Positions 16,998-25,021 of a stretch of DNA of 36,422 bases are shown here, piece after piece. Source of the DNA: Fimenecus sp964540535 (GTDB lineage: Bacteria > Bacillota > Clostridia > Oscillospirales > Acutalibacteraceae); assembly GCA_964540535.1 (NCBI GenBank), contig CAZIMO010000012.1, positions 1-36,422 on the forward strand, in the 5' to 3' direction. Position 1 is the first letter of the stretch. Each line of letters starts with the position of its first letter. The notes beneath the pieces are model-generated. The model made no database searches and was not told the DNA's origin. It was given only the letters and a program-made list of their open reading frames with translations. Made by a program: the position numbers and the translations under genes.

Positions 16998-18113
16998 ATG
17001 ACAGGTAAGAATATTGTCGGTATTCTCTTTTCAAACGCTTATGACGAGTGCGTAAGCGAGCTTACAGGTATTCGTACAATGGGTTCGGTGCCTTTTGCAT
17101 CACGTTACCGTCTTATTGACTTTACGCTTTCAAATATGGTAAACGCAGGCATTGAAAAAGTAGGCGTTCTCACAAAAAGCAATTATCAGTCGCTTATGGA
17201 CCATGTAGGTACAGGTAAGCCGTGGGATTTGTCACGTAAAAATGACGGTCTTTTTATTCTTCCGCCTTTCTCAACAAACGAAGCAGGCGGAAATGCCGAT
17301 AAATTGGCTTCGTTAAAGGGAATTATGGGATTTATAAGCCGTTCGAAGGAAGAATATGTTCTCTTTTCTGACTGTAATACTGTTCTCAATATTGACATTG
17401 AAGAGCTTATGGATTACCATACAGCTAAAAATGCCGATATGACTATCGTTTATAAAAACGGCAAAATGCCCAATCTTTCAGATGTAATCGTTCTTGATAT
17501 GAACGCTGACGGCAAGGCTGAAAAAATTACGGTTTCTCCTGTAGAAGAGGGCAATGTTAATTATTCGCTCAATGTAATTCTTATGAAAAAATCACTTCTT
17601 GAAAGACTTATGAACGAGGCTGTGAGCCTTAATTATAAGGATTTTGAAGCAGACCTTATTCAAGGCAATGTGAATAAGCTTAATATTTACGGCTTTAAGT
17701 CAAACGGATTTTCTGCAACAATCGACTCAATGCAGTCTTATTACGAAGCAAATATGGCTCTTCTTAATCCCGAAAACTGCGACGAGCTTTTCACAGCCGA
17801 CCGCCCGATTTATACCAAGGTACGTGACAATATGCCTGCAATTTACGGTTTAGATTCAGATGTTAAAAATTCTCTTATTGCAGACGGCTGCATTATTGAA
17901 GGTACTGTTGAAAATTCAATTCTTTTCCGAGGAGTTAGAGTTGCCAAAGATGCAGTTGTTAAGAATTCAATTCTTATGCAGGATACTTATGTTGCGCAAG
18001 ATGCGTCGGTAAATTGCGTTGTTACTGACAAGAGCGTTGTCATTACACCTAATAAAACTCTTTCGGGAGCAGAAAATTACCCTGTATATATAGGTAAAGA
18101 GATAGTTATTTAA
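16998..18113 (+). CDS. glgD: glucose-1-phosphate adenylyltransferase, GlgD subunit
   Basis: A 371-residue paralogue of GlgC with the same fold (MGSVPFASRYRLIDFTLSNMVNAGI, then a C-terminal beta-helix). The GGQGSRL nucleotide loop is replaced (GILFSNAYDECVSEL), and the conserved SGDHIY is degenerate (FSDCNTVLNID). Firmicutes GlgD proteins are known as poorly active subunits that modify GlgC kinetics in a mixed tetramer; loss of the catalytic loop agrees with that. The ribosome-binding site AAAGGAGG lies inside the last codons of glgC and implies coupled translation and roughly equal amounts of the two subunits. Confidence 0.95.
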   Translation: MTGKNIVGILFSNAYDECVSELTGIRTMGSVPFASRYRLIDFTLSNMVNAGIEKVGVLTKSNYQSLMDHVGTGKPWDLSRKNDGLFILPPFSTNEAGGNADKLASLKGIMGFISRSKEEYVLFSDCNTVLNIDIEELMDYHTAKNADMTIVYKNGKMPNLSDVIVLDMNADGKAEKITVSPVEEGNVNYSLNVILMKKSLLERLMNEAVSLNYKDFEADLIQGNVNKLNIYGFKSNGFSATIDSMQSYYEANMALLNPENCDELFTADRPIYTKVRDNMPAIYGLDSDVKNSLIADGCIIEGTVENSILFRGVRVAKDAVVKNSILMQDTYVAQDASVNCVVTDKSVVITPNKTLSGAENYPVYIGKEIVI

Positions 18114-18137
18114 AAACTTTGAAAGGAACCCAGCAGA

Positions 18138-19565
18138 ATGAAAGTTTTATATGTTTCAAGCGAGGCGCTGCCCTTTAAGGCAAGCGGCGGACTCGGCGAT
18201 GTTGCAGGCAGTCTGCCCCAGGCTCTCCGCAAAAGATTTGTCGGCGCCCGTGTTGTAATGCCTCTTTATGATACAATCAGCCAGGAACTTAAAGATACAA
18301 TGAAGTTTATCACAAGTATTTCTGTTCCTGTTGCATGGCGCAGACAGTATTGCGGAATTTTTGAAGCAAGAGCAGGCGGAGTAATCTATTATCTTCTTGA
18401 TAATCAGTATTACTTTAAGCGTGATACTCTTTATGGCTATTATGACGATGCAGAGCGTTTCGCATTTTTTGCCCGTGCGGTTCTTGAAATTATTCCTCAC
18501 ATAGATTTCAAGCCCGACATTATCCATTGTAACGATTGGCAGTCAGCTTTGACTCCTGTTTACTATAATACCCTTTATGCAACCAGACAGGGTTATGAAA
18601 ACATTAAAACAGTTTTCACAATTCATAATATTCAGTATCAGGGAACTTACGGTATGGAGCTTTTAGGCGAGGTTGTAGGAATTCCCGACCATTGTGCTTC
18701 TTTGCTTGAATATGACGGCAACTGCAACTTTATGAAGGGCGCAATTGAGTGCGCCGATTGTGTTACAACAGTCAGCCCCTCATATTCTAACGAAATTCTC
18801 GACCCGTGGTATTCTCACGGTCTTGACCCAATTCTTAATCAGCGTTCTTGGAAGCTTTCAGGTATTCTCAACGGTATTGACACAATTCTTTACAATCCCG
18901 AAACGGATAAGGATATTGAGGTTAATTATAATTCAGAGAATTTTGAAGATAATAAAAAGGTCAATAAGGCAAAATTACAGGAATATTTCAATCTTCCGCA
19001 GCGTGACGATGTACCTGTAATCGGTATGGTTACCCGCCTTGTAGGTCACAAGGGTCTTGACCTTGTTAAAGCGGTTCTTGATGAATTGCTTTCAACCCAA
19101 GATGTTCAGTTTGTGGTTCTCGGCTCGGGCGAATGGCAGTATGAAAATTTCTTTAAAGAAATGGCAGGAAAATATCCTAATAAAATGGGCTTAAAGCTCG
19201 GATTCATACCATCGCTTTCAAAGAAGATTTATGCAGGTACTGACCTGTTCTTAATGCCGTCAAAGAGCGAACCCTGCGGACTTTCACAGATGATTTCGCT
19301 TCGCTACGGTTCAATTCCGATTGTCCGTGAAACAGGCGGACTTCGTGACAGTATTAAGGATTCCGGCGACGGCGAGGGTAACGGATTTTCATTCTCAACA
19401 TATAACGCTCACGATATGCTTTATACAATCAAGCGTGCGCTTGACGGCTATAAGAATAAAGAGGGTTGGCATATCCTCGTTAAGCGTGCAATGGAATGCG
19501 ACAACAGTTGGGGCAAATCCGCAAACGAATACATAAAGCTTTATAAGTCAATACTTAAAAAGTGA
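18138..19565 (+). CDS. glgA: glycogen synthase (ADP-glucose)
   Basis: A 475-residue GT5 glycosyltransferase that elongates alpha-1,4 glucan from ADP-glucose. The N-terminal ADP-glucose-binding loop is KASGGLGDVAGSLPQAL at about residues 14-30. HCNDWQSAL, TIHNIQYQG and the second-domain motif TRLVGHKGLDL follow. The GT-B signature MPSKSEPCGLSQMISLRYG contains the catalytic glutamate region and is followed by ETGGLRDSIKD. The length is normal. AAAGGAACC lies before the ATG, 24 bases after glgD. It is the last gene of the operon; a terminator follows at 19756. Confidence 0.97.
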   Translation: MKVLYVSSEALPFKASGGLGDVAGSLPQALRKRFVGARVVMPLYDTISQELKDTMKFITSISVPVAWRRQYCGIFEARAGGVIYYLLDNQYYFKRDTLYGYYDDAERFAFFARAVLEIIPHIDFKPDIIHCNDWQSALTPVYYNTLYATRQGYENIKTVFTIHNIQYQGTYGMELLGEVVGIPDHCASLLEYDGNCNFMKGAIECADCVTTVSPSYSNEILDPWYSHGLDPILNQRSWKLSGILNGIDTILYNPETDKDIEVNYNSENFEDNKKVNKAKLQEYFNLPQRDDVPVIGMVTRLVGHKGLDLVKAVLDELLSTQDVQFVVLGSGEWQYENFFKEMAGKYPNKMGLKLGFIPSLSKKIYAGTDLFLMPSKSEPCGLSQMISLRYGSIPIVRETGGLRDSIKDSGDGEGNGFSFSTYNAHDMLYTIKRALDGYKNKEGWHILVKRAMECDNSWGKSANEYIKLYKSILKK

Positions 19566-19928
19566 CGAAATTCAAACTCGATATGTTTTAAATCAGCATA
19601 TTTCTCCTTGAACAATGTTAAAACTCTCGTCATACGGCAGTATGGCTTCGGTCTTATGCCTTGTTTAAGAATGAATTCGCTGTAATCGGGAGTTTTCGGT
19701 ATATTGCTTTCAATTCGCGTCATCTAAAAAACTAAAAGTTTATAAGCAATATTTTACGGGCTGTAAAATTCAAGTTTTTACAGCCCGTTTTATAATGGGA
19801 ATTATAATGTGTTCGACACTGTGTACAAAAAATGAGTTTAAATTTAGATATAATTATCAATATCTATTTTGCTGAAAATAATGTATAATTATAAGGTAAA
19901 AAATGGATTTTACCCGGGAGGAAAACTT
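19566..19928. other. intergenic stretch between glgA and the sugar transporter
   Basis: This 363-base gap contains one clear element, the terminator hairpin at 19756-19788. Between 19566 and 19723 the minus strand is open (part of a 60-codon frame that starts at 19723 directly after an in-frame TAG) but lacks a ribosome-binding site. A TATAAT at 19849-19854 could be the -10 box of the transporter promoter, although no good -35 box is seen. Nothing else is recognised. Confidence 0.6.
19756..19790 (+). terminator. intrinsic terminator after glgA
   Basis: A perfect 13-base stem ACGGGCTGTAAAA / TTTTACAGCCCGT (19756-19768 with 19776-19788) is followed by TTTTAT. Its own arms are A/T-rich at the loop, and it may work in both directions. 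Confidence 0.85.
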
Positions 19929-21809
19929 ATGAACGATAAAAAAGAACTGTTTTGTGAGAAAAATGGTAAGCTTAATGTATGGCATACTATATTAACAGGC
20001 TTTGCGTTCCTCACAACATCAATCGCATGGGCAATTTATGATCCCTATGTTACTCGAATACTCAACAAAATCCTCGGCGAAAGCGATTTTATTTCAAATT
20101 TGAGCCGCGGTTTGGCAGAGGCTGTTCCGTGGATTGGCAAGTTTGCTGAAGCACAGGGTGAAAGCACAGTTTCGGCAACAGGCGGATTTACGCTTGTTCC
20201 GCTGTTTATCGGCTTTATTATGACATTCGATAATATTTTCGGTGTTATTTTCCAGCCCGCATTCGGTAAGCTTTCAGATAACTGCCATTCAAAGCTCGGC
20301 AAGCGCCGTCCGTTTATTGTAGGCGTTGCTCCGATTTCGGCAATTCTTTTCACGCTTATTCCCATTATGGCTCTCAATGTTAAAGGCGCATGGACTCTTC
20401 CTGCAACAATGATTATGGTTATTCTTTTCGTGTTCTCAATGTCATTGTGGCGCGCACCCGCAGTTGCCCTGATGCCCGACTTAACACCTCCGCACCTCCG
20501 TTCAGAGGGTAATGCTATTATCAACCTTATGGGCGGTCTCGGTTCAGCGGTAGGTATGGTTGCAGGTACAATTGCAATCGCACTTTGTGCGCTTTTCACA
20601 AAAATGTCGAGCGAACAGATCAAAGCTGATGAAACAGTTTCTTTCCCGTATGTTTTTGCAATCGGTTCGGTTGTTATGCTTATCGGTATGCTTGTAGTTC
20701 GTTTCTTTGTTATAGAACCTGATTCAAGAATTGAAGTTAAGGCAGAAAACAATGCTTATGCAGACGAAAAAGCACGCCGCAAGGCTGAAAAAGAGGCTGC
20801 AAAGGCTGAAAAAGCTGCAAGAAAATCAGTTAAGCTTTCTAAGGGCGAAAGAAGGAGCCTTATCTTTATGCTTGGCTGTCTGTTCTTCCTTTTCTGCGGT
20901 TCAAACGCAATTACAACCTTCTTCTCATTGTTTGCGCAGGAAATTCTTCATATGATTACTTCCGAAGCAACAATCATTATGCTGATTTTTGCAGTCTGCT
21001 CTGCAATTGCGGCTGTTCCTGCCGGTAAAATGGGTACAAAAATCGGAAGAAAAAAGACTATCATTACGGGTCTTGCAATCTTCCTTTCAGCATTCGTTGT
21101 ATTCTTCGGCGTATTCATTGTAATGCTCGGCAACCAGAACCTTTCAATCAGCAAGTATGTTACAGTAAATAACGCATACATTGCAGTTGACGATCAGATG
21201 AATAACTTTAACGCTGAACTTTCAGACGCTGCAAAGGAAGCCGGTACAGAAAAGGTTACTCTTCTTACAATGGACGGATATGTTGAATACCTTGAAACAA
21301 AGGATGCTTCAAATTCGCTCTATGCCGAGTTCGATAAGTATCTTGTTGAAAATGCAGGCGAAACGGTTTATGACGATATCATAAAAGTAGCAAACGATAT
21401 TTACGGCGCAGAAAGCAGTTCAAACTTTACAGAAGCAATGTCTGCAATCAACGCTTCCGTAAACGGCGTTACAAAGATTTTGAGCATTCTTATTTACCCT
21501 GTTCTTATTCTCGGCGGTGTGGCAAATATGTTCATCACAGTTAATACATTGCCCCTCGTTCTTGAAATCGGCGGTGTTGATAAGGTTGGTACATTCACAG
21601 GCTACTACTACACAGCAACCTTCTCTGCGCAGATTGCCTCTCCCATTCTCTACGGCTTCATCAGAATGTTCGCAGGCACATATATGTCGCTGTTCTATTA
21701 CAGTCCGCTGTGCTTTGCAGGAGCAATTCTTATGATTCTCTTTGTTAAACACGGCGAAGCAATTCCGAAGGCTGTTATCGACAAGATTGAAGAAGAAAAT
21801 GCTGACTGA
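19929..21809 (+). CDS. SLC45/GPH-like MFS sugar transporter
   Basis: A 626-residue major facilitator with 12 predicted membrane helices. The signature after helix 2, KLSDNCHSKLGKRRPF, and WRAPAVALMPDLTPP after helix 4 are typical of the sucrose/maltose-type SLC45 and GPH branch. A basic, alanine/glutamate-rich cytoplasmic loop (about 265-310) separates the two halves. Unusually, about 110 residues (about 403-514) lie between helices 9 and 10 and should face outside. The frame is open to 19869, but GGGAGG is placed correctly for the ATG at 19929. The substrate is probably a glucose-containing oligosaccharide given the preceding glycogen operon (inference). It is transcribed separately, with terminators on both sides. 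Confidence 0.88.
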   Translation: MNDKKELFCEKNGKLNVWHTILTGFAFLTTSIAWAIYDPYVTRILNKILGESDFISNLSRGLAEAVPWIGKFAEAQGESTVSATGGFTLVPLFIGFIMTFDNIFGVIFQPAFGKLSDNCHSKLGKRRPFIVGVAPISAILFTLIPIMALNVKGAWTLPATMIMVILFVFSMSLWRAPAVALMPDLTPPHLRSEGNAIINLMGGLGSAVGMVAGTIAIALCALFTKMSSEQIKADETVSFPYVFAIGSVVMLIGMLVVRFFVIEPDSRIEVKAENNAYADEKARRKAEKEAAKAEKAARKSVKLSKGERRSLIFMLGCLFFLFCGSNAITTFFSLFAQEILHMITSEATIIMLIFAVCSAIAAVPAGKMGTKIGRKKTIITGLAIFLSAFVVFFGVFIVMLGNQNLSISKYVTVNNAYIAVDDQMNNFNAELSDAAKEAGTEKVTLLTMDGYVEYLETKDASNSLYAEFDKYLVENAGETVYDDIIKVANDIYGAESSSNFTEAMSAINASVNGVTKILSILIYPVLILGGVANMFITVNTLPLVLEIGGVDKVGTFTGYYYTATFSAQIASPILYGFIRMFAGTYMSLFYYSPLCFAGAILMILFVKHGEAIPKAVIDKIEEENAD

Positions 21810-21834
21810 TTGTCAGATGTAACACAATAAAGAC

Positions 21835-21874
21835 AAAGCGGATGTAAACCTTTGGGTTCACATCCGCTTTTTTA
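21835..21874. terminator. bidirectional terminator between transporter and phage cassette
   Basis: The stem GCGGATGT-A-AACC / GGGTT-C-ACATCCGC is followed by TTTTTT on the plus strand. On the minus strand the same hairpin is followed by TTTGTCTTTATT. It can therefore end both convergent units, the transporter and the phage cassette. Confidence 0.88.
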
Positions 21875-21892
21875 GATTGATTTTTTAAATTG

Positions 21893-22324
21893 TTATGAAG
21901 ATATTACGCTCTTAAAAACAAATTTCGACCTAACAACTATCGCTTCGCAGGATTTATCGTAATCAGCGTCGCCGCAGGTGACTTTTACAATATTATAACT
22001 TTTTGCGAAAAGCAGATGCGTCGCAATTCTTTCAAAAATGCTGTGACCCTCACTGCCGCCCATTGAATACGGCAAATAGATATCTACGCTCAAAGTAGTC
22101 AACATTTCACGGGATTTTTGTTCTACAATTGCGCCTGTATCAAGAGTTTCGGTGAGCCTTTCGCCTATTTCACAGCCCTTAATCGAAAAGGCAACAATGG
22201 GCTTGCTCACAGGTGTGGGTTTAATTTCATTTTCGTAGGCTAAAACAAACGATATATCGCTAAAAGCCGGTGTAAGGGGAAAATTTGTCGCAAGATTTTT
22301 AACTAATGAAGTGCTAACTGTCAT
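21893..22324 (-). CDS. phage tail-completion/neck-type protein, putative
   Basis: A 143-residue protein, last gene of the phage head cassette. I do not recognise a precise family. Position after two connector-like genes and size agree with a tail-terminator or neck protein of HK97-like phages, so the call rests on synteny. The start at 22324 overlaps the preceding stop (ATGA) and has AAAGGAGAATGT just upstream; the frame is open 36 bases further but without support. In a normal siphophage or myophage the tail tube and tape-measure genes should follow; here the cassette ends and a shared terminator lies 19 bases downstream. Confidence 0.55.
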   Translation of the reverse strand: MTVSTSLVKNLATNFPLTPAFSDISFVLAYENEIKPTPVSKPIVAFSIKGCEIGERLTETLDTGAIVEQKSREMLTTLSVDIYLPYSMGGSEGHSIFERIATHLLFAKSYNIVKVTCGDADYDKSCEAIVVRSKFVFKSVISS

Positions 22325-22662
22325 ACATTCTCCTTTGTTACTTGTCTTATGACCGCCCAAATATAAACGGCGCGGTTTTTAACGGTTATTTTTTCGGCAC
22401 GGTCAATAAGATATGAATTTTTGTCTCTGTCGTGAATAGTGTAAGAACCGTCAAGCTTTGTAAGATCGTGACCGGCTGGACCGAGATAAAGATAAACGCT
22501 GTTGCGGTTAATACCTATCGGCGTTACTTCGCCTGTCATATAAAGCTTGGTTTTATATCTCAACGGCTGAATGAATGCATTGAATAAAGGGGTTCTCCAA
22601 CCGTCAGCTCCTGTAATATAAACAGTATTGCCGAATTTGTTAAGCATTTTATCTATGTTCAT
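22321..22662 (-). CDS. phage head-closure-type protein, putative
   Basis: A 113-residue protein coupled to both neighbours by 4-base ATGA overlaps. It contains a beta-rich segment (GNTVYITGADGWRTPLF, then VYLYLGPAGHDLT) similar in style to head-tail joining proteins that follow the gp6-like connector. No definite family motif can be named, so the function is inferred from size and gene order in head modules. Confidence 0.55.
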   Translation of the reverse strand: MNIDKMLNKFGNTVYITGADGWRTPLFNAFIQPLRYKTKLYMTGEVTPIGINRNSVYLYLGPAGHDLTKLDGSYTIHDRDKNSYLIDRAEKITVKNRAVYIWAVIRQVTKENV

Positions 22663-23027
22663 ATTTCCACCGCCTCAAATACAAAATCCACATCGGTAAG
22701 AAACGGCGCGGCAGAAAGCAGCGCTTCGTCACGGAATTTTGCGGCATTTTCTGCTGAAGCAGAAGCGCTTCGGCTTACAGTTATATCGCCTGCCTTGAAA
22801 GATGAAAAATTATCACTTCCGGTTCCCGAAAAAAGCGTGTAATTATAAAGAGCGATTCCTGCGCAAGCCATTAAAACAGCAGGGTTGTCCTCATTTTTTA
22901 TATCACGGAGCCGAGGCGATATGGCAGAGCAAGCCGCAAGGCAAAAAGGCGTTGCTTTTTTGGCTTCATCTGCGTTGAGTACGCCTGTGTCCTCAAGAAG
23001 CTGTGAAACTGACCAGACATTTATCAT
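22659..23027 (-). CDS. phage head-tail connector (gp6-like adaptor), putative
   Basis: A 122-residue, mainly helical protein directly after the major capsid gene, the usual place of the HK97 gp6-like DNA-packaging adaptor. Residues 1-75 are alpha-helical and hydrophobic (ADEAKKATPFCLAACSAISPRL, VLMACAGIALYNYTLF). The region around 80-110 has the serine/alanine-rich turn also common in these adaptors. GGAGG precedes the ATG; the gap to the capsid gene is 18 bases. Confidence 0.6.
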   Translation of the reverse strand: MINVWSVSQLLEDTGVLNADEAKKATPFCLAACSAISPRLRDIKNEDNPAVLMACAGIALYNYTLFSGTGSDNFSSFKAGDITVSRSASASAENAAKFRDEALLSAAPFLTDVDFVFEAVEI

Positions 23028-23045
23028 ATTGCCCGACCTCCTTTA

Positions 23046-24050
23046 TCAGATTTTCATTACCTTTGAAGCATCCTTGAATATCTTTGCGAAGCCCGAAATC
23101 TGTGTGATTGCGGCGCGTTCAAGCTGACGGTCAATAAGACGGTCAAAATCTGTCATAACTCCGCCTGCTGTTACCATTTCAAGCGAGCAGTTTTTGTCAA
23201 GACCGATAAGCGTGCCTGTAACATCGTTTGATTTAATAAGCTTTGCGCCGAGAGGTGTAATCATAGTGCCTTTTCCGTGGAAATTAAGCCCTGCGGGAGC
23301 ATCGCGGAATTCGGGCATAGTGAGAAGTTTTGCAGTTATATCCGGCGAAGCAATAAGAGTGTTCATATCATACGGTGAGAATGAATTCCAAAGTGAAATT
23401 AAATCTGCATAAGAGATTGTACCTTTGCTTGCAGGGGCAATTACAGCCGCCGCATTGTCATTTCCGTCGCCGTTGATAAGAACATTTACTGCGTCTTTAA
23501 ACTGTGTTCTTGCAATGTATGCACCGATTTGACGGAGAGTTACAGTGAAAAGGTCAAGACGCTGAAAACGGATTGCTTCATAAGACGCTACAAGCATTCT
23601 TCCGCGCTTTTTAAGCGTAACAAGATTATCCTGTGTGTGAACAACGGTTTCGGGAATTTGCGCGCCCTCTGCTACCTCCTGAAGTGCCTTTTCGTCAGCG
23701 GTGGGAACAGACGAGATTGTTCTGTAATCAAGAGAATTGATATTTGTTTTTGTTGCGATGATATGGTCAAGATTGTTTGTTTCTTCAATGCCTTGACGCA
23801 CTGCGCGTGATACATATTCTGGGAAAAGCACAGCAGAATCGGTTGTTGCAAAGAACTTTTCAACAGAATCACTGCCGGCACCCTTTACTTTGATGTCAAA
23901 ACGCTTTAACTGACGCTCAAATGCGTCAAGATTTTCAAGAGCTGTACCCTTGTAGTTTTCACTTGGGTCAATTCTTTCAAGTTCGGTTAAAAATCCTTTG
24001 CCTGTACCGTAAAGACCCTTGTCGAGTTTAATGTTTTCAAATACTGCCAT
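23046..24050 (-). CDS. phage major capsid protein (HK97 fold)
   Basis: A 334-residue capsid subunit. The N-terminal ~80 residues are charged and helical, and the core begins with FFATTDSAVLFPEYVSRAVRQGI, the typical start of the E-loop/N-arm region. Other core landmarks are the P-domain helix segment (LRQIGAYIARTQFKDAVNVLINGDG) and a near-C-terminal block with AGGVMTDFDRLIDRQLERAAIT. The position after a protease/scaffold gene is canonical. AAGGAGG lies before the ATG. The reading frame is undamaged, which matters for deciding whether the cassette is alive. Confidence 0.88.
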   Translation of the reverse strand: MAVFENIKLDKGLYGTGKGFLTELERIDPSENYKGTALENLDAFERQLKRFDIKVKGAGSDSVEKFFATTDSAVLFPEYVSRAVRQGIEETNNLDHIIATKTNINSLDYRTISSVPTADEKALQEVAEGAQIPETVVHTQDNLVTLKKRGRMLVASYEAIRFQRLDLFTVTLRQIGAYIARTQFKDAVNVLINGDGNDNAAAVIAPASKGTISYADLISLWNSFSPYDMNTLIASPDITAKLLTMPEFRDAPAGLNFHGKGTMITPLGAKLIKSNDVTGTLIGLDKNCSLEMVTAGGVMTDFDRLIDRQLERAAITQISGFAKIFKDASKVMKI

Positions 24051-24064
24051 AGTTTATTTCCTCC

Positions 24065-24412
24065 TTAAAATTTAAACTGACTGTTTGAATTGTTTTCGCT
24101 TTGATTTTCCTCGATATAAAGCTGAGGAACGATTGGAGCGACTGCCGCCGCCTTTTTTAAGATTGATTTTGAAAGTGCTTCAAGATTTTCGGTTGAAAGA
24201 TTATCAAAAATCTCGTCAATACACGCTTCGCTGATTTCAGGAAGCGCTAAAGAAAATCCCTGCTTTGCTTTTGTACAAAGCTCGGCACGGTATTTTTCGC
24301 CATCTGCACTTTTTCTTTCAAGATTTTCAATATATGCTGAAAGATTTTTAAGCTCTTCACCGTTCAAGGTGAGCGGACTGCCGTCTTTAATGGATTTTAA
24401 AATATTTTCCAT
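24065..24412 (-). CDS. internally initiated capsid scaffold protein
   Basis: Within the protease gene an ATG at 24412 (Met204) is preceded by AAAAAGGAG at ideal spacing, one of the best ribosome-binding sites in the cassette. The product would be a 115-residue acidic/helical scaffold (MENILKSIKDGSPL...) in the same frame as the protease. The arrangement is like lambda C/Nu3, where protease-scaffold and free scaffold come from nested starts. This is inferred from the site; expression is not shown. Confidence 0.6.
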   Translation of the reverse strand: MENILKSIKDGSPLTLNGEELKNLSAYIENLERKSADGEKYRAELCTKAKQGFSLALPEISEACIDEIFDNLSTENLEALSKSILKKAAAVAPIVPQLYIEENQSENNSNSQFKF

Positions 24413-25021
24413 AGATTTCTCCTTTTTAAAAGATTTTGTAATTCCTGCATTTTTTTGCGCAGGAACAGCTACAAATGACCATTCGTAAGCGTCGGTAATA
24501 TCGGTAATTGTTTTATAGCAGATTTTGCCGTCATATCTTTTGCCTGCAATGTGTGAACAGTTGCTTTTACCGCAGATTGAACATACTCTGCTTTGAGCGG
24601 CACAGCTGATACTTACTTCTTTTTTGATTCCGCTTTCAATGTCTTTGATAAGCTGACTGTTTTTTTCGCTTCGCACCGTATAGCAACGGGCTTTGAGATA
24701 AATATAGGGCTTGCTGTCGCAGGTTTTCTTGGATTTATCGGTTAAAAGCTCTGTTTTGTATGTACGGCAGGCTTGGTCGTCAGCTTTCATACTGTGATTT
24801 TGAATGCCTGTTTTGCCTACGAAAAGTTTTTCAAGTGCTTTCAAGGCGTTTTCATCAAACCGTTCAAAATCACGGTCAATATCATTGTCGCAAAGAATAA
24901 CACTGAAACAAAAAACCTCTTCAGGTGTAAGCGTTTTAAGAGAAAAACGGTTTATAAGGCTCATATCCTCTTCGGTGGGAATTCCGATTTCGTTTTCGTG
25001 AGTGTAAGATTTGTTAATCAT
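24065..25021 (-). CDS. phage prohead protease fused to scaffold domain
   Basis: A 318-residue protein. The N-terminal half resembles phage head-maturation proteases of the herpesvirus-assemblin-like type: histidine in GIQNHSMKADD (His76), serine in KKEVSISC (Ser137 or 139), and YEWSFVAVPAQKNAGITK near 179-196. A Cys-rich insertion CSICGKSNCSH (147-157) may bind zinc. The C-terminal half (204-318) is charged, helical and scaffold-like. Its start overlaps the portal stop (ATGA). An internal start for the scaffold alone is listed separately. It would direct capsid assembly and then cleave scaffold during maturation. Confidence 0.82.
   Translation of the reverse strand: MINKSYTHENEIGIPTEEDMSLINRFSLKTLTPEEVFCFSVILCDNDIDRDFERFDENALKALEKLFVGKTGIQNHSMKADDQACRTYKTELLTDKSKKTCDSKPYIYLKARCYTVRSEKNSQLIKDIESGIKKEVSISCAAQSRVCSICGKSNCSHIAGKRYDGKICYKTITDITDAYEWSFVAVPAQKNAGITKSFKKEKSMENILKSIKDGSPLTLNGEELKNLSAYIENLERKSADGEKYRAELCTKAKQGFSLALPEISEACIDEIFDNLSTENLEALSKSILKKAAAVAPIVPQLYIEENQSENNSNSQFKF

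Noticed and set aside
20045..20752. 235-codon open frame on the minus strand
   Set aside because: Antisense shadow of the sugar transporter; low-complexity Ile/Ser/Thr/Pro composition and no family match.
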